Below, piece by piece: positions 43,485-51,204 of a stretch of 64,000 nucleotides of DNA. Under the pieces are notes generated by a model. It worked only from the letters and a program-made list of their open reading frames with translations. It had not been told where the DNA came from and did no database searches. A program made the position numbers and the translations under genes. The stretch's first letter is position 1; each line of letters starts with the position of its first letter. The DNA comes from Pseudomonas fluorescens. GTDB lineage: Bacteria; Pseudomonadota; Gammaproteobacteria; Pseudomonadales; Pseudomonadaceae. Where the stretch lies: contig NZ_JAGGOG010000006.1 of NCBI RefSeq assembly GCF_018614655.1, forward strand, positions 1 to 64,000. Direction: 5' to 3'.

Positions 43485-43808
43485 CTACTTGAGCGGGTGT
43501 CTTGAGTCGCGGGCAAAGCCGTTGATCACCAGATACAACAGCGGGCCGATTGAAACGAAAATCGCCGTTATCAGCACGTAAGGGAGGATGGAGACAAGCG
43601 AGCGTCCTTTCGAGCGCGCATCCCGGTACATCCAGACGCAAGCCATGACCGCAAGCACATAGAGGTCGATCACCACCTGTGCGGTGTCCGGGCGTGACAT
43701 GAGTTCGAGGCCGAACGCCATAAGGGACTGATCGGCCTGCAACAGCGTGTACGCCGTATACAGGGAAAACCCCAGCAGGGTAACGAGAGCGAGATACGGT
43801 CGTTGCAT
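43485..43808 (-). CDS. DUF2834 membrane protein
   Basis: 107 residues with three hydrophobic segments (YLALVTLLGFSLYTAYTLL; VIDLYVLAVMACVWMYRDA; LPYVLITAIFVSIGPLLYLV). This is the DUF2834 pattern; its function is unknown. AAGGAGGAG precedes the ATG. It is divergent from the XRE regulator gene. Confidence 0.85.
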   Translation of the reverse strand: MQRPYLALVTLLGFSLYTAYTLLQADQSLMAFGLELMSRPDTAQVVIDLYVLAVMACVWMYRDARSKGRSLVSILPYVLITAIFVSIGPLLYLVINGFARDSRHPLK

Positions 43809-43875
43809 TTTCTCCTCCTTGGAGACAAAAGTGGCTGATCAACGTGAGCACGTTAGTGATAACGTCGCCTGGCCC

Positions 43876-43907
43876 TCAATGACCTCTCAGGTCATGGACG
43901 TCATTGA
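43876..43907. promoter_or_regulatory. Nested palindromes upstream of the XRE gene
   Basis: TGACCT-CTC-AGGTCA (43880-43894) overlaps an outer pair TCAATGAC (43876-43883) and GTCATTGA (43900-43907). Between divergent DUF2834 and XRE genes, this is a candidate autoregulatory site. Part of it is inside the longer alternative reading frame of the XRE gene. Confidence 0.45.
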
Positions 43908-43929
43908 CCCGCACTGCCAGAGTCAAACC

Positions 43930-44793
43930 ATGAGCCCCCAAACCTTTCCCCGAACGACACCTCCAACCACCGCCGGCACACAGCTGCGCCAGTTGCGGCG
44001 GCAGGCCCGGTTGAGCCAACTGGATCTTGCGCTGATCAGCGGAATTTCCCAGCGCCACCTGAGTTGCATCGAGACCGGTCGCGCCAAACCGAGCCCTGGC
44101 ACGCTGCACAACCTGCTGATGGCGCTGGAGGTGCCGCTGGAGCAATGCAACAACGTGTTCCTGGCGTCGGGCTATGCCCCGCGCTACGAAGCCACCCCGC
44201 TCTCCTCACCGTCGATGGATGCGATTCGAGACGCCATCAGCCATGTGCTTCACGCCAACAATCCCGCACCGGCGATCGTGCTGGGTAGTCAGTGGGAAGT
44301 CCTGGCCGCCAATGCCAGTACCGCCGTGTTGTTCGATCTGGTGGGGCTGGCGCCAGACGCGGCCGATGGGTTGAATCTACTGGTCACGCTGCTGCAGCCT
44401 GGAGGCCTTGGTGATCACTTGATCAATGCCGAAGAAATCAGAAACATTGCTTGGCAACGGGCATCGCGAGAAGCCCTGAGCAATCCCGCTCTGGCCAGCC
44501 TCGTGGAAAGCCTGCCGCCTGCGGACAGCTTCGCTTCCATGGCCAATGATCTGCCGCCCTTGGTGCTGACTCGCATCAATTCCCGGCAAGGCGAGTTGAA
44601 TTTCCTGTCGACCTTCACGACCTTCGGCATGCCGCTGGACATCACCGTGACGTCGTTGCGGATCGAGCATCTGATTCCGGCTGATGCGCATACCTGGCAG
44701 GTCATGACTGTGGCCTATGCACAGTCGTTAAGCGCACTGGAAGCCATGCCTTTCAAGGTCTTTGAAATGTCAGTGGCATCAGGCCAGGAATGA
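43930..44793 (+). CDS. XRE-family regulator with MmyB-like domain
   Basis: 287 residues. The helix-turn-helix is GTQLRQLRRQARLSQLDLAL then ISGISQRHLSCIETGRAKPS (about residues 16-55). The rest is the MmyB-like ligand domain (VLGSQWEVLAANASTAVLFD; FLSTFTTFGMPLDITVTSLR). The final 14 residues, PFKVFEMSVASGQE, and the stop codon are encoded by the left end of MITE-like copy A, so the natural C-terminus has been replaced. The start is uncertain: longer in-frame starts exist, but the conserved part begins here. Confidence 0.85.
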   Translation: MSPQTFPRTTPPTTAGTQLRQLRRQARLSQLDLALISGISQRHLSCIETGRAKPSPGTLHNLLMALEVPLEQCNNVFLASGYAPRYEATPLSSPSMDAIRDAISHVLHANNPAPAIVLGSQWEVLAANASTAVLFDLVGLAPDAADGLNLLVTLLQPGGLGDHLINAEEIRNIAWQRASREALSNPALASLVESLPPADSFASMANDLPPLVLTRINSRQGELNFLSTFTTFGMPLDITVTSLRIEHLIPADAHTWQVMTVAYAQSLSALEAMPFKVFEMSVASGQE

Positions 44794-45003
44794 AGATCTA
44801 ACCGGCGACGCAAAACCCTTGTAGGAGCTGTCGAGCTTTAGCGAGGCTGCGATAGCGGTGGGTCAGGCACCCTCAATGTTGGCTGTGCCGACGTCATCGC
44901 AGCCTCGCTAAAGCTCGACATCTCCCACAGTTGATCTTCACCGCCCTGAGCTGGATGTTTCAGCCGTATTGGGCTGTTTTTCAAAGACCTTGAAAGGCAT
45001 GGC
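44743..45003. mobile_element. MITE-like element, copy A
   Basis: A 261-bp non-coding block with 25-bp perfect terminal inverted repeats: 44743-44767 (GCCATGCCTTTCAAGGTCTT...) and 44979-45003. An inner inverted repeat pairs GTCGAGCTTTAGCGAGGCTG with CAGCCTCGCTAAAGCTCGAC. Imperfect 11-bp direct repeats GCACTG(G/A)AAGC occur at 44734-44744 and 45002-45012, possibly a target duplication. The same element, well over 90% alike by eye apart from a longer right arm, is at 49202-49482. It carries no transposase. Confidence 0.85.
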
Positions 45004-45042
45004 ACTGAAAGCGTCTTGATCGCCGGTTACACATACAAAGTC

Positions 45043-46782
45043 CTACGGGCGACTATAGACCTCACGCCCGGCAAAGTAGGTCTTGAGTACCTGGGTGTCG
45101 GCCAGTTGCTCGTCAGCCACGCTGAATACATCGCGGTCCAGGACAATCAGGTCAGCCTGCTTACCCGGGCTGAGCGAGCCAATCTCTTTCTCAAGCCCAA
45201 TGGCTCGGGCGGCGTTGCGGGTATAGGCATAGAACATCGTTTCCCGGTCGATCCCCTCGCCTTTGTTGAGCACACCCTTGGGGCCCTTGCGACTGATTGC
45301 CTGGGATATGGCTTTCCACGGCTCCGGGGTGCTGACCGGCCAATCGCTGGCACCCGCAATGGTCGCGCCGTTTTTCAGCAGCGAGCGCGCCGGATACATG
45401 TACTGGAATTGCATCGCATTGATGTAGGGCTTGAGCAGGTCAATGCTTGTCTCGTCCGCACTCGCCCAATACAGCTGCATGGAGGCAATGACGTTCAGCG
45501 GTTTGAAGCGGGCGAATTCCTTGGGGTTGACCAATTGCAGATGGGTGATCGAATGGGTGACGCCACTTTGCCTGTCACGGCGCGCCTGCTCGATGCCATT
45601 GAGGGACTCGCGTACCGCACGGTCGCCAATCGCATGCACATGCACCAACCAACCACGCGCATCGGCGGCGCTGACCAGCTCACCGAAATGCGCGGGGTCG
45701 ATCAACAGCTCTCCGGCTTTTTTTGAGTTTTTGTAGGGTTCGAGCAAGGACGCGGTTTGCGCGGGAACCTCGGCGACGCCATCGGCAAAGATCTTGATGC
45801 CCGGCAGGCTGAGGTTGTCGACGCCGGAGAACTGTTTTCTGACCTGATCCAACACCTCCAGGTCAGCGGGCTTGCTCTTGGGGTTGGCAACCATTAACGC
45901 GGCCACCCGCAATTGCAGCTCGCCCTTGTCCGACAGGGTTTTGTAGACGGGCAAGACCCCCACAGTCTGCGCGGTAGGTTTGAAATCGAATACCGCATCG
46001 CCTGGCATCGCATTGGCCGCCGGGTCCATGAGTGCGGTAATGCCCAAGCGGTGATTCAGATCACGCGCCGCCCGGCCTGCATCCAGCAACTCGTCAAAGG
46101 TGGGAGCGGGAAGCTGAGACTCCACCGCAGACAATCCGGCGTCTGCCACGAAGCCGTTCGGGGTGCCGTCCGCATGATGGCCGATGGTCGCCACGGCTTC
46201 ACCTTTGAGCGACTTGACCCGTTCGGCGTCAATGCCTGCGCGCTTGAGCATCGCCGTGTTGGCCCAGCCGGTATGGTAGTCCCAGCCGATGAAAGCAATC
46301 GGCGTGTCAGCCCATTCACCGTGGTTGAAGCGCTTATCAAGTTGGGCCAATTGGCTCCAGTAGGTCGAAGGGAAGCCACCCACACTGAGCATGTCCCCGT
46401 GGCGGGCCTTGCCGTTATCTCGCCACGCGCGTAGCCGTTGCTCCAGTTCGTCAAAGGGCAGCATCTGCGATTCAAGATCGGCCGACTTGAGTTTCACTCC
46501 GCCAAAAATCGCATGGCTATGGCTGTCGATGAAGCCGGGCATCAACACCTTGCCCTGCAAATCAATCACCTGCGTACCGGTTTCTTTCAGCGCTAGAACC
46601 TCGGCGTCGCTACCTACCTTGACGATCCGGCCATCGACCACCGCAACAGCTTGTTGCAGCGCCTGCCCCGGTTCGGCGGTGAATACCTTGCCGTTGTACA
46701 AGAGCAGATCGGCCGCCGCCATGCTTGCCATTGATGAAAAAGCAACTGCCATTGCCAGCGTCGCCCTGAGAGCATTCTTCAT
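45043..46782 (-). CDS. Exported amidohydrolase (YtcJ-like, Amidohydro_3)
   Basis: 579 residues with a signal peptide (MKNALRATLAMAVAFSSMASM...). Metal-site motifs are FIDSHSHAIFGGVKL, HVHAIGDRAVRESLNGIEQA and AGASDWPVSTPEPWKAI, and the C-terminal SLSPGKQADLIVLDRDVF closes the beta-sandwich. It belongs to the YtcJ/N-substituted formamide deformylase-like group, so it probably hydrolyses amide or imide bonds in the periplasm. It is divergent from the LysR-MocR pair, which may control it. Confidence 0.9.
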   Translation of the reverse strand: MKNALRATLAMAVAFSSMASMAAADLLLYNGKVFTAEPGQALQQAVAVVDGRIVKVGSDAEVLALKETGTQVIDLQGKVLMPGFIDSHSHAIFGGVKLKSADLESQMLPFDELEQRLRAWRDNGKARHGDMLSVGGFPSTYWSQLAQLDKRFNHGEWADTPIAFIGWDYHTGWANTAMLKRAGIDAERVKSLKGEAVATIGHHADGTPNGFVADAGLSAVESQLPAPTFDELLDAGRAARDLNHRLGITALMDPAANAMPGDAVFDFKPTAQTVGVLPVYKTLSDKGELQLRVAALMVANPKSKPADLEVLDQVRKQFSGVDNLSLPGIKIFADGVAEVPAQTASLLEPYKNSKKAGELLIDPAHFGELVSAADARGWLVHVHAIGDRAVRESLNGIEQARRDRQSGVTHSITHLQLVNPKEFARFKPLNVIASMQLYWASADETSIDLLKPYINAMQFQYMYPARSLLKNGATIAGASDWPVSTPEPWKAISQAISRKGPKGVLNKGEGIDRETMFYAYTRNAARAIGLEKEIGSLSPGKQADLIVLDRDVFSVADEQLADTQVLKTYFAGREVYSRP

Positions 46783-46887
46783 AGCCCCAACACCTTTTTA
46801 TTAGAGTGTTCGAGAGACTAGCCAAGTCAGATGATGTTAAGAATACTTGATGCCTGAAACACATACTTTCCCAAAAGGAAAAAGCCC

Positions 46888-47802
46888 ATGGACCAGCTTG
46901 GCGCCATCACCATGTTCGTGGCCACCGCACACCACGGCAGTTTCACCCGTGCGGCTGCCTACTTGGGCAAAACGACTTCCGCCTTGACCAGGGCCGTGAC
47001 CCACCTTGAAGAGGAACTGGGAACACGCCTGTTCGAGCGCTCCACACGCCGGATTGCCCTGACCGAAGCCGGGCATATCTACCTGGCAAACGCTCGCCAG
47101 GTGCTGACTCAGCTTCAACAGGCGCGAGAAGATATTGATCAGCTGCAGCAGGAGATGTGCGGCACTTTGCGCGTGGTGGCTCCGCCCTCCTTCGCTCCGG
47201 CGTTTCTCAATGCAGCGTGTTGCCGCTTTCTCGAGCAATATCCGCTGATGCGTCTCGAAGTCGACCTCACCGATGAACTCGTGGACCTTGTCGAGGGCAG
47301 CTACGACCTTGCGGTACGCGACGGGCCCGTCGAATTGCCCGCCCTGATCGCGCGGCCACTGACCGCTAACCGCATCCTGCTTTGCGCCAGCCCCAGCTAC
47401 CTGCAACGCAAGCCGCTTGAGGTGTTGCCTCACACATTCGATCAGCACGACTGGCTGGTTTTTCGACACCCGGCGCTGAACCCTCATTACTGGTGGTATA
47501 CCCACGAAGGTGAACGCCGGCGCATATCACAGCCAGCGCCTCGCCTGGCGAGCGACAATTATGACTTCCTGTTCGCCGCCCTCTTGTCCGGCATGGGCTT
47601 GCAGTTGTGTCCACAGTGGAGTGCAGTCCCCTATCTAAAACGCGGTGAGCTGGTGCAACTACTCCCCGATATAGAGGCCGACCCGGGCCAATTCGGAGCA
47701 AAAATCCATGTCATCTACCCTGAACACCGGCGTCACACCCGCAAGCACCAGGCATTTATCGAGTGTCTGAGCAACTATCTGGACGAGGAGGCGCTGCATT
47801 GA
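46888..47802 (+). CDS. LysR-family transcriptional regulator
   Basis: 304 residues. AITMFVATAHHGSFTRAAAYLG then KTTSALTRAVTHLEEELGTRLF is the helix-turn-helix (about residues 6-50). The effector domain starts GTLRVVAPPSFAPAFLN and has GSYDLAVRDGPVELPAL, CrgA-like. It is divergent from the amidohydrolase. Its TGA overlaps the TTG start of the MocR-type gene (TTGA), so the two regulators are translationally coupled. Confidence 0.9.
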   Translation: MDQLGAITMFVATAHHGSFTRAAAYLGKTTSALTRAVTHLEEELGTRLFERSTRRIALTEAGHIYLANARQVLTQLQQAREDIDQLQQEMCGTLRVVAPPSFAPAFLNAACCRFLEQYPLMRLEVDLTDELVDLVEGSYDLAVRDGPVELPALIARPLTANRILLCASPSYLQRKPLEVLPHTFDQHDWLVFRHPALNPHYWWYTHEGERRRISQPAPRLASDNYDFLFAALLSGMGLQLCPQWSAVPYLKRGELVQLLPDIEADPGQFGAKIHVIYPEHRRHTRKHQAFIECLSNYLDEEALH

Positions 47803-49190
47803 ATGTCAAAGATGCTTGCTTCGCCTATCAGGCGGTGTACCGCTATCTCGTCGGGCTGATCGAGACCGCCCATTCGGAAGGTGAGCAGAAACTGCCGTCC
47901 TTGCGGCAACTGGCCCGGCGTCTGAACGTGTCGGTGTCGACGACCAAGTACGCCTATTCGCTGCTTGAGGACGAAGGGCGGGTCTATGCCAAACCCAAGT
48001 TCGGTTATTTCACCAAGGCGATGCCTGCACCTGCAGTGAGTGAGGGTTCGTCCAACTTGCTGGACAATGTGTTCTCCAACGCACGCCAACCGGGGATGTT
48101 GGCCCTGAGCAGCGATGCTCCGGCGATGCTGTTGTCGCTGGAAAACCCGCTGTTGATGATGGAGCGCGAACTGGCCCGTCAATACCCCCGCTCCCCTGCG
48201 CCGCTCTATCAGCCACTCGGCGAGCCCGAGTTGCGCGCAGCGTTGGCCGAACGCTACACCGGCTCCGCTCACTGTTACTGGCAGGCCGAGCATGTGTATA
48301 TCGGTTCGGACCTGCACAGCGTGCTGGAGTTGTCGCTCAGTGCCCTGAATCTGGGGGGCACCGTGGCGCTGGTGGAGTCGCCGTGCTCGTGGGCGATCCT
48401 GCGCCAGCTACAGGCCGCGAAGATCCGTGTGATCGAAGTGCCCCTCGGCCAAGACGGACGTTTCAACCTGCCCGCCCTCAGTGAGCTGCTCAGGCGTGAG
48501 CCCATCCGGGTGGCAGTGCTGTCGTCGACGGTGAATATTCCTCAAGGCAGCCTGATGCCGGCGCAGGATAAACAGCAGATCTGTCACTGGCTGGCGGAAC
48601 GGGATATCTGGCTGTTCGAAAACGACACCTACGGCGAGTTCTGTTTCTCCCCAAAGCCCGCCCGCTATCGCGACTTTGCCGATCCGGAGAAACTGCTGGT
48701 GTTCTCGACCTTCGACAAGGTCATCGGCTCGGAAGCCCCCTATGGTTATGTACTGTGTCGCCGGCATGGGCCGCAGTTGCAGCGGCTATTCCTGGAACGG
48801 GGGTTTCGCCTCTCGCCGATCCGTCAGAAAGCGATCGCCAAGCTCTTCAACTCCAAGCGCCTCGACCAGCATCTGAACGTGTTGCGGGGCCTGTTGCTGG
48901 ACCGTATGCAGTGCATGAAGGCCTTACTGGAAGAGCACGCCGCCGGCCAGTTGCAGGTGGTCGCTGCGCAAGGCGGCGCGACCTTCTGGCTCGAGGCCAC
49001 ACGTCCGGTAGACATGCGGCGGGTGTTCGAGCGCTTGCTGGCCCAGCGCATCGTCATCGCCCCCGGAGAAGTCTTCAGCCAACAGGGCGCCTGGAAGCAT
49101 CACTTGCGCCTGAGCTACACCCTCGACTGGAGCAAGGATATTCCCCTGGCCCTGAAGAAATTGGCCCAGGCTATCGACGAAGAGCACTAG
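47799..49190 (+). CDS. MocR/PdxR-type regulator (GntR wHTH plus aminotransferase domain)
   Basis: 463 residues from a TTG start with GAGGAG eight bases upstream. The winged helix is near residues 12-70 (LPSLRQLARRLNVSVSTTKYAY). The fold-type I aminotransferase domain has LFENDTYGEFCFSP, the usual PLP Asp/Tyr motif, and FSTFDKVIGSEAPYGYVL with the PLP-binding Lys. MocR proteins use PLP to sense amino acids or amines. It is coupled to a LysR gene, which is unusual. It ends 12 bp before MITE-like copy B. Confidence 0.85.
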   Translation: MNVKDACFAYQAVYRYLVGLIETAHSEGEQKLPSLRQLARRLNVSVSTTKYAYSLLEDEGRVYAKPKFGYFTKAMPAPAVSEGSSNLLDNVFSNARQPGMLALSSDAPAMLLSLENPLLMMERELARQYPRSPAPLYQPLGEPELRAALAERYTGSAHCYWQAEHVYIGSDLHSVLELSLSALNLGGTVALVESPCSWAILRQLQAAKIRVIEVPLGQDGRFNLPALSELLRREPIRVAVLSSTVNIPQGSLMPAQDKQQICHWLAERDIWLFENDTYGEFCFSPKPARYRDFADPEKLLVFSTFDKVIGSEAPYGYVLCRRHGPQLQRLFLERGFRLSPIRQKAIAKLFNSKRLDQHLNVLRGLLLDRMQCMKALLEEHAAGQLQVVAAQGGATFWLEATRPVDMRRVFERLLAQRIVIAPGEVFSQQGAWKHHLRLSYTLDWSKDIPLALKKLAQAIDEEH

Positions 49191-49201
49191 CCAGACTTAA
49201 A

Positions 49202-49482
49202 GCCATGCCTTTCAAGGTCTTTGAAAAGTCAGTCGCATCAGGCCAGGGATGAAGATCTAACCGGCGACGTAAAACCCTTGTGGGAGCTGTCGAGCTTTAG
49301 CGAGACTGCGATAGCGGTGGGCCAGGCACCCTCAATATTGGCTGTGCCGATGTCATCGCAGCCTCGCTAAAGCTCGACATCTCCCACAGTTGATCTTCAC
49401 TGCCCTGAGCTGGATTTTTCAACTGCTTAGGGGTTCGGTGTTAGCCATAAGGCTGTTTTTCAAAGACCTTGAAAGGGCTGAA
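49202..49482. mobile_element. MITE-like element, copy B
   Basis: About 280 bp with the terminal repeats CCTTTCAAGGTCTTTGAAA (49208-49226) and its complement (49458-49476). The inner inverted repeat is the same as in copy A, and an extra ~20 bp lies in the right arm. A 10-bp direct repeat ACTTAAAGCC lies at 49195-49204 and 49483-49492, the latter spanning the panB stop codon. It sits between convergent MocR-type and panB genes. Confidence 0.85.
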
Positions 49483-49484
49483 AC

Positions 49485-50300
49485 TTAAAGCCCATAGCAA
49501 TGCTGCGCTTCAGGGAAACGGCCATGGCGCACGTCTTCGGCAAAACGCTCGCACGCATCGCGAATCACCGCGCCGACATCCGCGTACTGTTTGACGAAGC
49601 GCGGCATCTGCCCACTGCTCAAGCCCAGCACGTCTTCGGTTACCAGCACCTGGCCGTCGCAGGCCGGTGAGGCGCCGATGCCGATGGTGGGCATCTTCGA
49701 ATCCAGGGTGATTTGCCGGGCCACGCCTTCGGCCACCCCTTCAAGTAGCAAGCTGAAGGCGCCCGCGTCGAGGTTGGCCCGCGCATCTTCGGCAATCACC
49801 GCCGCTGTTTCGGCGGTCAGGCCCTGGGCCTTGAAGCCCCCCATGACATTGACGAACTGCGGCATCAGCCCGACGTGAGCCATGACCGGAATACCCCGTG
49901 CCACCAGGAATTCGACGGTACTCGCCAGGGTCTTGTTGGCTTCCAGCTTGACGGCATCGCAACCGGTACGCGCCAACACCTGGGCGCAATTGCGAAAGGC
50001 CTGTTCGTTGGACTCCTGATAGCTGCCGAAAGGCATGTCGGCGATGACACAGGACAGGCGCGTGCTGTCGACCACAGCCCGAGTGTGGCCGATGATTTCT
50101 TCAAGCTGCATGCTCAGTGTCGAGGCCCGGCCATAGCCGACCATTGCGGTGGAGTCACCCACCAGAATGAAATCGACCACAGGGTCGATCAGCTTGGCAA
50201 TTGAGCTGGAGTACGCCGTCAGGGATACGATTTTGTGTTGGCCCTTCATCGCGACCAGTTGTGGAACCGTCAATCGTTTAGTGCGGGTATGGATGCTCAT
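49485..50300 (-). CDS. panB: 3-methyl-2-oxobutanoate hydroxymethyltransferase paralogue
   Basis: 271 residues. It forms ketopantoate from 3-methyl-2-oxobutanoate and methylene-THF. Metal-binding Asp residues are seen in [18 protein letters not shown] and ADMPFGSYQ, catalytic Lys/Glu in [10 protein letters not shown] and LLLEGVAEG, and [14 protein letters not shown] and FVKQYADV are family marks. [14 protein letters not shown] departs from the usual SLTCYDxxxAKxxD, and there is no panC beside it. It is therefore likely a second, divergent copy and may serve another pathway. Confidence 0.85.
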   Translation of the reverse strand: MSIHTRTKRLTVPQLVAMKGQHKIVSLTAYSSSIAKLIDPVVDFILVGDSTAMVGYGRASTLSMQLEEIIGHTRAVVDSTRLSCVIADMPFGSYQESNEQAFRNCAQVLARTGCDAVKLEANKTLASTVEFLVARGIPVMAHVGLMPQFVNVMGGFKAQGLTAETAAVIAEDARANLDAGAFSLLLEGVAEGVARQITLDSKMPTIGIGASPACDGQVLVTEDVLGLSSGQMPRFVKQYADVGAVIRDACERFAEDVRHGRFPEAQHCYGL

Positions 50301-51204
50301 GAAGGTCTTCCTGTGATGATCGCCTCGACGCCCGGGACCGTCGAAAACACGCTGAATTTCTTCCAGATAGCGCCATTACCCGGGGGTTTGGAGCGCCCGA
50401 TTATTGGTTAACCGCAAGAAAATTCAATGTACAGATTCACCTTAAAAAGCAACCCAGGTGGATGCTGCCCCCCAAATAAGGCCATCTGATGGTGGAGCCT
50501 TTTTGACAAAGTCGAACTTATCGAAACGCCTGCTAAAAAGTTTATCTAGCCGAACGAAAGCTTTAACTAAATACAACTACGCACTGAGAAAAAACCGGCC
50601 TCACGCTTGTTACAGCACAGTAAAGACACACCTTTATAATTAATACCAATTTTTCTGAAAATCCCGTTCAAAAGAAAAATCGGTAATACAAGCTCTGCTA
50701 ATATCACCTAATTAGTTTTCTTATAGTAGAACGATACGAGCACACGCCAGACTCTTGCTACGGCTAGCAACAGCCCATAAACCTGCTGCTCTCAAATGAC
50801 TTTGTTTTTTGGCGCCAAGGAATTGCCATGATTGCTGCAATTGCCCTACTTCGACTGCAAGCAAATCATGTTCGTGACGGCCTTTCACTCGTTCAAGCGA
50901 CCTTGGGCCGGGCCTTCTGCTGCGGGGTTGATACCACTTAAATGCCTTTGCGCGAGAAAACGCAAGCCTGCTACTCACCTCAAAGTTCTTGGCTGCAGGA
51001 GCCAGACGCCCAATCAAATTGATCTGTGGTTCGAAGTGCAATACAAGCGCTAGGCATGCATAAGGCTTTATGACGCCTTATTAGACTTGCGCGCGCGACT
51101 CGACGACATGACATCAATAAATGATTGCGCCTAGCTCACAACAATGGATAGACCTGCGGGACATGCCTGCTTTTGCTGACCGATGATATAGGGGCGATAT
51201 TAAG
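50301..51204. other. 904-bp gap upstream of the adhesin
   Basis: The first part holds the panB promoter. Roughly 50400-50720 is markedly AT-rich with no convincing gene. About 50720-51050 is GC-richer and has open frames on both strands that I cannot match to any family, possibly gene remains. A 7-bp inverted repeat ATAAGGC/GCCTTAT lies at 51060-51081. The adhesin promoter must lie here but I cannot fix it. Confidence 0.5.

Noticed and set aside
50458..50643. 61-codon plus-strand open frame in the AT-rich gap
   Set aside because: No start signal and no family; consistent with chance.
50721..51041. 106-codon minus-strand open frame
   Set aside because: No recognisable domain, no clear ribosome-binding site, and an Arg/Ser-rich composition. 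It may be gene debris but is not supportable as a gene.
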